Positions 22,456-34,583 of a stretch of DNA of 64,000 nucleotides are shown here, one piece after another; position 1 is the stretch's first letter; each line of letters starts with the position of its first letter. This DNA comes from Ceratopteris richardii. Taxonomy: Eukaryota > Streptophyta > Polypodiopsida > Polypodiales > Pteridaceae. Position numbers and translations under genes: made by a program. Where the stretch lies: NCBI GenBank assembly GCA_020310875.1, contig CM035408.1, positions 148,041,407 through 148,105,406 of the forward strand, in the 5' to 3' direction. The notes under the pieces are model-generated. The model searched no databases. It had not been told where the DNA came from and saw only the letters and a list, made by a program, of their open reading frames with translations.

Positions 22456-25400
22456 TCACTCCACAAAAGGAAGTAAGTTCAAAGCTTTGCGGAAAGCTTC
22501 AAACTTCTCCCTAGGCAGAGCCTTCGTGAAAAGGTCTGCAATGTTCTCCTGCGTGGGCACATATGCCAAGCTGATCTCCTTAGCAGAGAACCTCTCCTTG
22601 ACATAGTGATAATGCACCTCAATGTGCTTAGTGCGAGCATGGAACACAGGGTTCCTCGCAACTGCCAATGCGCTCTGACTGTCAGTGAAGATGGTGGTGG
22701 CAGAAGACTGGCCAACACCCAAATCAGCCATAAGGCGTCTGAGCCACACACACTCAACAGTCGCTGTGAAAGCTTCCCTATACTCAGCCTCACAATTGGA
22801 AGTGGCCACAGTAGGCTGCTTCTTGCTCAACCAAGATATACATGAGCTACCAAGCATGAAGCAAAAACCACTGGTGGACACACGAGTGTCATAGCAACCA
22901 GCCCAATCTGAGTCAGAAAAAGCATGCAAATCTGGCGGTAGTGATCCCCCCTTGGGATAAAACAACCCAAGTAGCCGAGTACCACTCAAGTAGCGAAAGA
23001 TGCGCTTAACCGCTTTCCAATGCGTGACTCCTAGGCAATGCATAAACCTGCTCATCTGTGAGACAGCAAACTGAATATCTGGCCGAGTAATGCATAAGTA
23101 AATCAAGCATCCAACAGCCTGCTGATAGAGAACAGCATCAAATGCATCTCCAGCATCATGAAGACTCAATCGTAAACCTGTCTCCATAGGAGTGGCAATA
23201 GGCTTACAGTCTTCAAGGCCAAAACGCTGCAATAATGTGTCAATATATTTCGTTTGACACAAAGCCATTCCACCATCAACTTGCATAAACTGAATGCCCA
23301 AATAGTGATGCAAATGCCCCAAATCAGACATCTCAAATGAGGCATGCAAATCAGCCTTGAAATCAGCAATATGCTTCTCAAGAGGACCAGTGAGCAGCAT
23401 GTCGTCTACATAGACAACAATGATCAAAAGCAAATCATTAGCACGCTTAACATATAAGGTGCTTTCAGTTGGACTGCTCTCAAAACCATGTGCAATCAGA
23501 TAGGCATGTATTTTCTCATACCAAGCACGTGGTGCTTGCTTTAAACCATATAACGCCTTCTTTAACCTGCACACCTGGTTTTCATGCCCTTTCTGCACAA
23601 AGCCACGGGGCTGAAAAACATACACTTCTTCATGCAAGTCACCATTCAGAAATGTTGTTTTAATGTCCAACTGATGTACATTCCAACCATGATGGGCTGC
23701 AAGTGCACAAATGCTCCGAACAGTAGTCATACGGCATGTAGGTGCAAAGGTCTCATCAAAATCAATGCCTCTTTCCTGCGCATAACCCTTTGCAACAAGC
23801 CTAGCCTTATACCTGTCAACTGTACCATCAAGTTTACGCTTCAGCTTGTATACCCACTTAGTGCCAATGGCCTTCTTGCCAGGAGGCAAGTCACATAAAG
23901 ACCATGTACCATTCTTCATTATAGCATCATATTCAGATTGCATAGCAGCCATCCAATTTTCTGAATTTTGTGCTTCATCAAAATAAACAGGCTCATTCTC
24001 ATCACAGAGACTAGATGCAGCCATAGCATAGCAATCTGATGCAAAGGAGGTACTATGAGAGCCTTAACGAGTACGATATGACAAAGGTGCATCTAATTTG
24101 CTGTCACACAAAGTCTGCACCAGCCATTTTGGCATAGTTTTTGCCTGTTCAATATCAGCTCTCTCATCAACAAGTGCATCATGTAAATCTGCATCAGAAA
24201 TGGAATGATCTGCATCATCATATGAAACCTGCAAAGGCTGAGAAGTTGCCTCATTAGGACCAGCGCTAGCCTGTCCACCTGTAAAAAGAGGCATCAAAGT
24301 ATCATACATGTCTTTGGAGCTAACAGATGTCTCCTTAGTACATGAAAGCAATGGCTGAATAACATCTTCCACAAAGACAACATCACGGCTAACCAGAATG
24401 CGTCTAGTCTGTGGATGATACAGACGATAGCCTTTACTTTCAGAACTGTACCCAACAAAAATACATTTTACTGCCTTATCATCCAATTTTCTGCGATGTT
24501 GTTCAGGCACTAATGCATATGCCAAACAACCAAAAACACGCAGATGAGCAACAGATGGCTTGCGGTCATGCCAAGCCTTATATGGAGTGATAGACTGCAA
24601 CGCTTTGGTGGGACACCTGTTCAGTACATATGCTGCACACATGACAGCCTCAAGCCAGAAACTATGTGGTAAAGCCTGACTTTTGACCATGCACCTCGCC
24701 ATCTCCATGAGTGACCTGTTCTTTCATTCAGCAACTCCATTCTGTTGAGGTGTATACGGCACTGTACACTGGTGTTTTATCCCACGTTCAGCCAGAAATG
24801 CATTAAAATTTGAAGACATATATTCCCCCCCTCGATCAGAACGGAGGGTGCCCATTTTACATGCTGACAGATTTTCAGCCAAAACCAAAAACTGTTTGAA
24901 GCACACGAACACTTCGGACTTTGCTTTGAGTGGATATACCCATGCATGCCTGGAAAAATCATCAATGAAAGTCACGAAGTAAAGGTAATTTCCAAAAGAG
25001 GGTGTCTACATAGGACCACAGACATCAATATGTACAAGCTGCAATTTCTGCATAGCCCGAACTGAACCATCTTTTGGAAAGGAAGAACGCTGCATTTTGC
25101 CCAAAATACAGCCTTCACAAACATGTTTTCCAGGTGCCTCAAGTTTGGGCAAAGAGGACACCATTTCAGATTTCTGCAGGCGTAACAAACTAGCAAAATT
25201 CAGATGACCAAAGCGTGCATGCCAAAGCTTTGCATCTGACATAGCCTGAGAATCATGAACTGCACATGCCGAATCATTCACAGATCTTTCATAGTCTATG
25301 AGCTTATACAGCCCACGAGATAAAATGCCAGAAGCAATAATCACATCGCCATTTGAGAGATCATGGACCGTACACCTGTCATCAACGAATTTCACAACCA

Positions 25401-26721
25401 AGCCAATCTTGGCTAATGCAGAAACTGATAACAGGTTCTTTTTTATCCCTGGCACAAATAAAGCATCTGACAAAGTGAAAGAACTACCATCAGCAGTAGT
25501 CAGAATGATCTTACCAACTCCCATAACAGGATAAGAGGAGTTATTGGCGCATGTGACAGTATTCCCTGTAGGGGCAGGCTCGAGTGAAGAGAAGAAACTG
25601 CGCTGCGAGGTAATATGTTTGGTCGCCCCACTATCAAAGTACCAAACATCTGAGTCTACTGCAGACATGCACTGATCATGAGAAGATGGGTCAAAACTGC
25701 AGACAGTAGTAAACACCCATTCTTCTTCCTGCACAAGATTTGCAGACTCTGTTTTTGGTGTAGAGGCCTCTACAACAACCATTCCAGCCTCTTTCTTCTT
25801 TGCCTCTTTAGCAGCCAGTTTTGGACAGTTCTTTATAATATGATCATTTCCTTTACAGTACTTGCAGAACAATTTTTGCTTTTCTGATTTCTTCTCATCT
25901 TTATCTTGGTTCTTCGATTGTGCAGCATTTGCAGATTTCTGCTTACTAGTAGAAGAGCTCCATTTTCCTTTGCCCTTCTGACTAGCCAGGAAAGCTTGAT
26001 CTGCAACACGCATAATGGACCTATTCTCCCTGGACTGATCTTCCTGAAACAGCACAGAGACTAATTCCTCAAATGACAAGGCACTCGGATTGCCTTTCAT
26101 CATCAATCGAAGAGTAGAGGCAAAACTCTGATATGAATCAGGAAGGCCATTCAGAACGGTCTGCACAAGTGAGCTATCTGGTATAACCTCATCAGTAGAA
26201 ATCAATTGTTCCTTCAGGTCTTCGATCTTTGTAAGAAAACTGTCCATCGAATCACCTTCATTCATGTGCTCACTCTCCAACTGTTTTCGGAGGTAAGCAA
26301 CACGAGCCTCATTCCTAGCCTGGTACAAAGTGGTAAGTGTATCCCAAGCATCCTTTGCTGTTCTGCAAGAGCGAATGTGAGGAATAATGGCACGTTTGAC
26401 AGACAAAGCTATCAATGCATGTGCCTGGGCATCTCTTCCATCCCAAAGAATCTGCTCTGCAGTAGGTGCAACAGAAACAACAGCACGAATAGGAATCTGC
26501 GGAATATCATCTTCTACACCATCTTCATCAGCTCCAACATCTGTATTTGCAGTACCTGTTGTTACAGGTGTAACAGGACATCTTTCAACACCCTGCACAA
26601 TGTTCCACAATCCTTTTGCAACCAGTACATGTCGCATCATATAAGCCCATAATGGGTAGTTGGTACCATCCAACTTATCCTCAACAGCCAACATACGGAA
26701 TACATCACTGCTTTCAGCCAT
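22456..26721 (-). pseudogene. gag-pol of Copia-1 (single frame, three stops)
   Basis: One frame of 1,422 codons from ATG at 26721. gag begins MAESSDVFRMLAVEDKLDGT; a CCHC knuckle CKYCKGNDHIIKNC is near 25850; the protease active site is WYFDSGATKHIT (near 25640); a GAG-pre-integrase HARFGHLNF block follows; the integrase core has SDRGGEY and the QQNGVAE Glu; RT contains VYVDDMLL (near 23400); RNase H has SDSDWAGC and the C-terminal ADLFTKALP. The order protease-integrase-RT is diagnostic of Ty1/copia. Stops near 25006, 24724 and 24064 fall in otherwise conserved context; the first two fit C-to-T changes. No frameshift is seen. Confidence 0.95.
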
Positions 26722-27062
26722 GGCTGGTGACTAAAATACCTTGATGTAGAAAATTGACTGTATCTCAAAAAGTTGAACAGAACTGCCCAGACGAGTTCTG
26801 CTAGACCTGTAGCAGACTTCGAGACGCTTAAACTGGCGAACAGAAACTGGTATATACCTTTGACACAAAAGGACGAAATAGCCTGCACAAGCACTGCGAT
26901 AGTGCGTTCGGAGGCCGAAATGAGCTCAGATCGCGATTTCGGCACCACAGAGCGAAGTTGTTTTGATCTCGGAAACACCCTGAGTATGCTCACCAAATTT
27001 TGTGCGAATCTGAGACTGCAAACGGAGGAGTGTCGACGGCGCCCTAGAAGAAGCAACGACCT

Positions 27063-27074
27063 GCTCTGATACCA
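27063..27074 (-). other. Primer-binding site of Copia-1
   Basis: Minus strand TGGTATCAGAGC, complementary to the 3' end of plant initiator tRNA-Met, two bases from the 5' LTR. Confidence 0.93.
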
Positions 27075-27076
27075 AT

Positions 27077-27306
27077 TGTTGGAGTTAGACGTCTGCGGAA
27101 GCACGCGAACAGCACAAGGAAGAAGAAGAAGCTTGGAGCACAACACACAAGACTGAATATATTACTAGAGAATGTACAAAGATAAGTAGCCCATTAGGGC
27201 AATAGGCGTATATACAAGCCGGGGGGAAAAAACCTCCTAAAGAGGGAAAAAAGTGCCCCGGCGGTCCTAGAGTGTTCACACACATCACTACCTAAATATA
27301 TCAACA
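27077..27306 (-). repeat. 5' LTR of Copia-1
   Basis: 230 bp. The single difference from the other copy lies in the G/A run (near 27224 versus 22300). Confidence 0.95.
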
Positions 27307-27311
27307 TCAAC

Positions 27312-28297
27312 CATCCACCGGATCCGGCGTATAAAGCTATTGTATTTCAATCTACACTTGTTAATGAAGCAGCCAGGTGGCTTACAGAATATGATATAAA
27401 TCATTTCGGCACCTACGAAGCAATACGAGATGCTTTTCTGCAGCGATTCAGGCTAAAAAAGAATCCAGCCAAAATTTTTGACTATCTGCAGAATAACAGA
27501 CAGAAGGCAAATCAAACCGTACAGGAGTATGCTACTCTCTTCAGAACACACTTAAGGCAGCTACCACCGGCCCATGCTAACTTGCCAGATGACGTTATCA
27601 CTCAGTGGTTCATCAACGGCTTGACTCCACAACTTAAGCAGATCATGATTATAAGATCTGTCGGAGCTATGACACTCGATGCAATCATTGCAATGACTCT
27701 GCAACTGGCAAACAAAGTCGGCGGATTTACAGAAGATCTGGAGTGGGTAAAAACAAGCAAAAATGTTGCCGAAGATATGACCAGACAAGTATACTGCATC
27801 ACATGCAAAAATTCAGGACACAGGGGACAGCGACTGTCAATGCAATTATACAAGAACAAGGGCAACCAGCCAACCACTATGTGCCTCCACAAATGAGAAA
27901 CAACCAGCAACTAGGATATCGAAATTACCGAGGATAGAGGAATAACAACTATAATACAAACCGCTGGCAGAACGGACCACCAGCGGAAAATCCCAATTTA
28001 CCACCACCACGCTGCCATTTTTGTGGCGAATTTGGACATATTAGGAGATTTTGCAAGGATGTAGCTGAGTATGATCAAAGGAAGAAGGAACGTCAAAATC
28101 CAATGGCCAACATGGTAAAAATCACACCGGTGGAGACACAGGCTGCTGCAGTCCAGACCCGTTCCGGTAAACAACTGCAACCGGTAGCAGAAATATTTGA
28201 ACCAGGGATACGTGAACAACAGAGAATGTACAACAAGGCTAGTCAATGGACCACAGTAGAACCACCAGTCTTCCCAGAGCCTATTCCGGTAACCTAG
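27312..28297 (+). pseudogene. gag C-terminal part, K element
   Basis: It continues the capsid domain (NEAARWLTEYDINHFG, LPDDVITQWFINGLTPQL). The nucleocapsid follows. The first knuckle is cut (CITCKNSGHR) and joins directly to a later segment with a frame change near 27830; about 100 bp present in the inverted K fragment, including the second knuckle, are missing. The third knuckle CHFCGEFGHIRRFC (28013-28054) is intact. The frame then stays the same through protease and RT, with occasional stops. Confidence 0.88.
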
Positions 28298-28366
28298 CCC
28301 TCGTTAACAAAGGAAGAAACACAACAATGAGAGTTAGCAACAGGAACATCATCAGCAGTAGATACA

Positions 28367-29271
28367 TTGCCAACCGTAGACACCTCTGCATCAGCAGAGG
28401 CATCAACTTCAACATCAGTAGAGCCTGTCAATCAATCTCAACAGGCCTGGGAAATCCTATCTACTATCACTCTGCCTCTGGGCCAACTACTGGCATTAGT
28501 ACCTGGAATTCGACAACAGTTCCAACAACAGTTCAGTCCAGTGCCTTCTTGTATTCCAGCGACAGCAGCAGTTCAACCGGAACCTGATTCTACGGTCGAT
28601 CATTCAGTCCCTTTGATTACAGTATGGTATAAGAATCATAAGATTATGCAGGTATTAATTGATGGAGGCTCTGGTGTTAATATCGCGACTGCGGCATTAT
28701 GCAAAAGATTAGGATGGACCGAAATCGAACCAGTTCAATTTTTTGTCAGAATGGCAGATCAATCAAGAGTCCATCCCGTAGGACTTGTGCGGAATGTACC
28801 CATCACTCTGCAAGGTACGACCTTTAAAATGACCTTTGTTATACTGGATCTGCCGGAATCTACTTTGGATTACAACCTTCTTTTCGGCCGACCTTGGCTG
28901 AAGCATGCGAAGGTAATACAGGACTGGTCTGCACAAGAGCTTACGTTTAAAGATGCCAATCATAGATATGTGGTAAAATTAGATGCTATACAACCTTGCG
29001 AGCTACACGCTAGACCATATTTTGCTGAACCAGTCCATATGCTAGATGGATTGTCAGATGATGAAGAAGAAGAGTTTCTGAGGAATAACGCTGACTTAAT
29101 TTCCTTAGGAACTGTTGATCTACAGACCGTTGTAGATAATTGGAATGCTTCAGTCTGTACAGTAATACCCATCACAGAAGAGGCTAAGAAGGAAGACACT
29201 GTTTCGACACATGACGATGAACTGCAGCAACTCTTTAAACCAACAGACGACACAGAAAAACATCAATAGTT
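28367..29271 (+). pseudogene. Aspartic protease region, K element
   Basis: An open 300-residue stretch with active site VLIDGGSGVNI (about 28645-28685) and a flap-strand region, ending in the LLFGRPWLKHAKV motif near 28880. An acidic segment (DDEEEEF) follows. The gypsy polyprotein protease cleaves gag and pol. A TAG (29267-29269) separates it from RT, but the same frame continues. Confidence 0.9.
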
Positions 29272-30892
29272 CTATGTCCCCGAAGATCAGCTGATCACTT
29301 ACAATTTAGGAGATGAAGATCATCCGCGTCTTGTAAAGATAAAGCAAAACTTACCGGAAACATTTCAAGCAAGCTTAATCCAGCTACTTCGAGAATTCAC
29401 CGATGTCTTTGCATGGGACTACAAAGACATGAAAGGATTGGACCCCCGTATCTACCAGCACAGGGTCATGCTGAAGCCAGAAGCAAGACCGATAAAGCGA
29501 ACCAGCTACCGGATGAATCCCCATTATGCATCTCAGGTAAAGGCAGAACTTGATAGATTATTGAGAGTCGGATTCATCGTGCCAGTAGAGCATGCCGAAT
29601 GGATCTCTCCGATTGTGATTGTGCCTAAGAAAAACAAGCAATTGCGAATCTGTGTAGATTATCGGAAATTAAATGCAGCAATTGTACCGGATCCTTTTCC
29701 AATCCCCTTTTTGGATACCATGCTTGATAGAGTAGCAGGTCACGAGATGTATTCATTCCTAGATGGATACAGTGGCTACAACCAAGTAAGAATGGCCGAA
29801 GAAGATATACCAAAAACTGCATTTATTACCAACTGGGGTGTCTTCGCTTGTACGGTAATGTGGTTTGGATTGAGAAACGCACCAAGCACATTTCAAAGAT
29901 GTATGCAGGAGATATTTTCTCCTTATCTCACTTCATTTATGCAAGTATATCTGGACGATTTTTCAATTTTCGGTAAGATGATAGCACACCTGTTCCATTT
30001 ACGGTGCTGCTTTCAGAAATGTAGAGAGTATAGACTCTGCTTGAACCCAAACAAATCTGTGTTTGCTGTTTCATGTGGCAAGTTACTTGGCCACATTGTA
30101 TCTGCACAAGGTATCCAAGTAGATCCAGATAAAATTTCGGCAGTATTAGAAGCTCCGGTGCCAGCTACTCCAAAAGAAGTTATGCGCTTTATGGGCCAAG
30201 TACGGTGGCATGGAAGGCACTTACGGTGGCTTGCTCATTTGGCTATACCACTAAACAAGCTAATCGCCAAGACACCTGGACAATTCGAATGGACCCAGGA
30301 ATGCCAGATAGCATTTGATCGTTTAAAGCATTTATTAACACACGTTCCTATCTTACAGTCGTCGGACTGGGATCACCCATTTCATGTATTTGTCGATGCT
30401 TCAGATATAGCAATAGGAAGTGTGCTGATGCAACAAATTGATAAATGGTTCAGACCAGTGTATTATGCAAGTCGAAGATTAGCCCCTGCTGAAAAGAATT
30501 ACTCTGCAATAGAAAGAGAATGTCTAAGGCTAGTATATTCGGTCAAGAAATTAAGACATTACTTGTTAAGCCGTAAATTCACATTTCCTATAGATCATGC
30601 TGCACTTGTCTATCTAGTTCGGCAACAGCATCTAGGTGGTTGATTAGCGCGATGGGTCTTACTCTTGCAGGAATTTGACTACGAAGTCATTCACCGGCCA
30701 GGCAGTTCACATGCCTTAGCAGATTTCTTATCCCGCTTAGATTCCGGTGAAGCTCCGGTGGGCATAGATGACACGACACCCGCGATTTATGTATCAGAAC
30801 CAATTAATGAAGATTCTGCAGACCCACCTATCCCATTTTCATATTATGATCAGATCTTGACCTTTCTCACTGATGGTTGCCTTCCATCTTAG
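29272..30892 (+). pseudogene. Reverse transcriptase and RNase H, K element
   Basis: Pre-RT motif FTDVFAWDYKDMKG, then RT with fingers (YRMNPHYASQVKAELDRL), LRICVDYRKLNA, SFLDGYSGYNQ and catalytic VYLDDFSIF (29944-29970). RNase H follows, with FHVFVDASDIAIG, YSAIERECLRLVYSV and the end of the domain at HRPGSSHALADFLSR. A TGA (30641-30643) interrupts RNase H and a TAG (30890-30892) follows it, all in one frame. Synthesis and RNA removal during reverse transcription are the expected roles. Confidence 0.93.
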
Positions 30893-32088
30893 ACTTCTAC
30901 GACAGTACGCAGGAAAATTGCAGTCTTTAGCCGTCGATTTCGATTAATTGTTGGAGAACTATATTATGTAGATCATACCGGAATCCTACTTCGATGTATT
31001 CCACCGCATGAAGTTAATTCAGTTATTACTTTGGCTCACTCAATTCCTTTTGGTGGCCATTTTGCAGTAGACTTAACTCACCGGAAAATACTGCAGAGTG
31101 GTCTCTGGTGGCCAACAATGTATAGAGATATCTCACAGTTTGTCAAAGATCTGGCCAGCCTTTGCAACGTCATCTCTTTCCTCTACAACCCATCTTACCA
31201 TTGGAACCTTTCCAGAAGTGGGGTCTAGATTTTATCGGTCCGATTACACCTCCAGCAGTCTCCAGTAGCAACCGTTACATACTGACCTGCACAGACTATG
31301 CAACCAAATGGGCAGAAGCCTGGGCTTTACGGTCTGCTACAGCCGTTACGGTAGCAAAGTGTCTGCTAACAGATGTCTTTCCACGTTTTGGCTTACCACT
31401 CGAAATTGTCTCAGATCAAGGCACTCATTTTGTAAACAATTTAATGAAGGCACTTACACAATCATTCCAGGTCACACATAAATTTAGTTCTCCTTATTAT
31501 CCTCGTGCTAATGGCTTGGCCAAAAGTACAAACAAATCTCTGCTGAACATCCTTCGAAAATTGATCATGGAAGCACCGGAAAGATGGGATCAACTACTAC
31601 CCGCAGTGTTATGGGCATACCAGACTACATACAAGGTAACAACAGGATTGACACCTTTCAAACTAGCTTATGGCTTAGAAGCAATAGCACCAATGGAAGT
31701 AGTTATACCAAGTCTGCGTATAGCCATTACCCAGAAACTGCTATCGGAAGACTCACTGTCATTTCGGTTGGACACACTCAGAGAGTTAGATGAGCACCAA
31801 TGGCTCATTTTTTTAACCATGTACGAAGTCCAACTAAGACAGGCAAGAACGCACGATCGAAACCTGAAGACTCTAGTGTTTTCGGTAGGACAGCTGGTAC
31901 TTTTCTATAATGCAAAGTCAAATAGATCCGTAGGCAAATTCAAATTACGGTGGTTCGGCCCTTACAAGATATCAGAGCAAATCGGTCCAGCAACTTTTCG
32001 GTTGACTACGTTGACCGGAAACCCACTTCCAAAAGCAATCAACGGTTCGAAGCTGCGGCCGTATCAACACGCTGCTAGCCCGCATTAA
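30893..32088 (+). pseudogene. Integrase, K element (catalytic Glu replaced)
   Basis: An H2C2-type zinc region at 31000-31150 (HSIPFGGHF, LWWPTMYRD) precedes a frameshift near 31150. The core has GLDFIGPITPP (first Asp), SDQGTHFVNN (second Asp) and NGLAKSTNKSLLN, where Lys (AAA, 31522-31524) replaces the third catalytic Glu. This is explained by one G-to-A change. The C-terminal domain has VFSVGQLVLFYN and WFGPYKISEQIGPATFRL, ending at 32086-32088. Even without the frameshift this enzyme should be inactive. Confidence 0.92.
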
Positions 32089-32389
32089 AACATTCGGTGG
32101 TGGACCGCATAATTTTTTAGTTTTTTCTTTACTTTTCCTTCTATTCTTTCTTTTCTTTTTAAATAGCCGCGTTTTGTCATAAGCCACCCTCCTTACCAAT
32201 TATTCAAGCATGCATGCCAAATTAAAAGCAGTATCATTCCAGCACCGCACAATGATAACCATCACTTCCTACCCCCCCCCCACCGTAATGTCTCTACTTA
32301 CTCTCTTCGGTTGCGCCAAAAAACGCTATTGTGTTCTTGTGATTGTGCTTGTGTTTTGTGTGTTCTGTGTCTTCGTGTTCGTGTGCGTA

Positions 32390-34534
32390 ATGGAAGCGTT
32401 GGCAATTTTTGTAGCTTTTCGTGATGGTATCCCTACCGAGGTAGGAGAATACCTGCGCACCCGAGGGTTGGCCAAATTCGCTGAGCTGCATTGGCACTCA
32501 GTGGAAGCCCATCCCTTTTTCGCACAGATCATCCCTGCCATCACCCAATCCCCCATTGCCGAACGACAGTGGATCTTCCCCTCCCTACCATCTAGAACCA
32601 TAGTAACCTTCCAAGCCTTCGCCGAAGCCTTCCGCCTCACTCCAGAAGGCCGCGAGAATGGCCCAAGCATCCCCGTAGCCAGAATGATAGAACTTTTCCC
32701 CCACTATTCATCAAACGAATACGCCATCCTCTGCCGCCCTGAACCGGAAAGAACTGCACTCCAGTTCTTAATCACCATCTTAAACCTCCAGAAACGCACC
32801 CACGGTATATACCGCCCGTTCTACTCCGCCATCAACCTTGCTGCACATGAATCCGTCAACTTCGCATCCTTTTTCTTTCACCGCATCCACAAGGAGTGTG
32901 TAACCATAGTGAAACAAGTCAACAAAGGAACTACTCCTCGATCTAGACTACCCCACATCCTTTCCTTTCTCTTTCCAACCATACTCGCCGCTCAACCACC
33001 ACCACGAGGACCCGTCCTGAGGCATGAAGAGTTAGTACAACTGCTAGATGATGAGGAAGAAGAAGATGAAGAAGAGCTCAACCAATTGTTCCGCCGGAAA
33101 CGCATCAGGATTAGCTCCTTCGAAAGTGAAGCACAAGGCTCAACCGGAAAAGATAGAGATGACGATAAAGAAGACGAAAAGAACAAAGAAGAGACATTTC
33201 ATGATACAGCCACATCAATGCACAATGAATCATCGACTGAACAACAAGAACAACAAGATCAAGCAGAGACAGAAACAATTTCAACCGAAAAAGAATCAGA
33301 GCAACAGGAAGATGAGCAGCAATCTGCTCGAGATGCACTAGATAAACTACTGAAGGCAGTCGAATCAACAGAAACCAACAATGCAGAAATGAAACAACAA
33401 TCAATAGATAAGGTAACAACCATTGACTCTGCTCTTCCCAAACCACCACCAGTTAACCCCATTCTCCCACCGGAACCACCCCGCAGTCCCATCAAGCCCA
33501 GTCATCCCACCAAAAGTGCTGAAACCTCGTCATCCTCCCTCAATTACTCCCCACCAAATTCCCAACAACTCCTCACCGAAACCTCTTCGCAACCTCGCCC
33601 TCCTCTGCCACCCCACTCCATTCCAGCCTTTTCTGAATTAGAAGCTATGGGTAGACTACTGATAAATCTATCCCAACAACTGCCGCAACACCTGAAGCAA
33701 GCCACAGACAATGCACGAGAAGACTTCCAACGAAAATTGGAAGTGATGGAGGCAGATATCACCTCCCTCCAGGAAGAGTTACAAGCAGCAAGAGCAGAAA
33801 ACCATGCACTCCATGAGCAGATCAAGCAATTACAGGCTACACTCCAAGCACAGGAAGAAAGCTCAAGCCAACGAGAGAAGGCACTGGCTGCAAAAGAAGA
33901 ATTACTGATAGCTGCCGACGAGGAGATAACAAAATTAAATCACACAATCAAAGATACAGAAGATACAAGAATTGCACTAGGAAACCTACTTGAAGAAACC
34001 AGACTCCAGTTGCAAGAAGCCATACAAAAGAGCCAAGAGCACAAGACAAAAGCTAAGCAGGCAGAAGAACAATTACAGAGAACGAAAGAATCCCTCGATG
34101 AAGTCAATAATATACTCAAACATCGATTACTCAGGGAAACCAAATATCAGAAGGACTTAGCAAATGCCCGCAGAGAACGAGATGCATATCACAAAACCAT
34201 ACAGTTCCAGAATCAACAGTTTGAAATTCTAGATAATCAGTTGCGCAACCAGAAAGATCGAGTCAGTGAAATGCAGAAGCAAGTAAATGAAATGAAGACC
34301 GCCAAAGATGCGGCATTATCCAACGACTTCTACCTCTAGGAGGTCTTTTTGCAAACACAGGCCGAAATTTTACTTATTGAAGCCATCGCCCTTAGTTCTG
34401 TTAGAATAGATGCGCAAGTATTAGAACCCGACACCCTTAAACAATTATTATTAGAAACCCTTAAGAAAAAAATAGCCCGTACATTTCAATTAGCCAGGAA
34501 TATGTATTTAGAAGGAATCATTGACGAACAGTGA
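32390..34534 (+). pseudogene. Extra 3' ORF (globular plus coiled coil), K element
   Basis: It lies between integrase and the 3' LTR. From the ATG at 32390 (MEALAIFVAF) a 649-residue frame is open to a TAG at 34337-34339 and continues in frame to 34534. Domains: N-globular (32390-32980; AELHWHSVEAHPFF, YSSNEYAIL, INLAAHESVNFASFFFHRI), acidic stretch (33048-33080), Q/E-rich segment, proline-rich hinge (33440-33630), long coiled coil (33700-34320). No counterpart of the family-W C-terminal domain is obvious. The upstream extension from 32210 would add a hydrophobic segment but sits in TG-rich leader, so I prefer 32390. Function unknown; similar positions are used by env-like or other extra ORFs in plant gypsy elements. 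Confidence 0.75.
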
Positions 34535-34583
34535 TTTTGTAATCGAAAATAACTTGCGGGTTTGAGTCCACCGTGCATGCCAG

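Larger units (their letters stand above)
22152..27306 (-). mobile_element. Copia-1: Ty1/copia element nested in K gag
   Basis: 230-bp LTRs at 22152-22381 and 27077-27306 differ at one base by eye. The 5-bp target duplication tcaac is at 22147-22151 and 27307-27311. On the minus strand the order is PBS for initiator tRNA-Met, one gag-pol frame, polypurine tract, LTR. The very high LTR identity indicates a recent insertion, yet the frame has three stops. Confidence 0.96.

Noticed and set aside
26206-26652. Plus-strand ORFs inside Copia-1
   Set aside because: They are antisense shadows of the conserved gag frame and have no recognisable domain.
28763-28963. Antisense ORF in the K protease
   Set aside because: Shadow frame of the protease; no start context or conserved motif.
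32210-32389. Membrane-anchored (env-like) N-terminus of the K 3' ORF
   Set aside because: The hydrophobic stretch comes from a TG-rich leader in front of a good ATG at 32390; no signal cleavage site or other envelope feature supports an env call.
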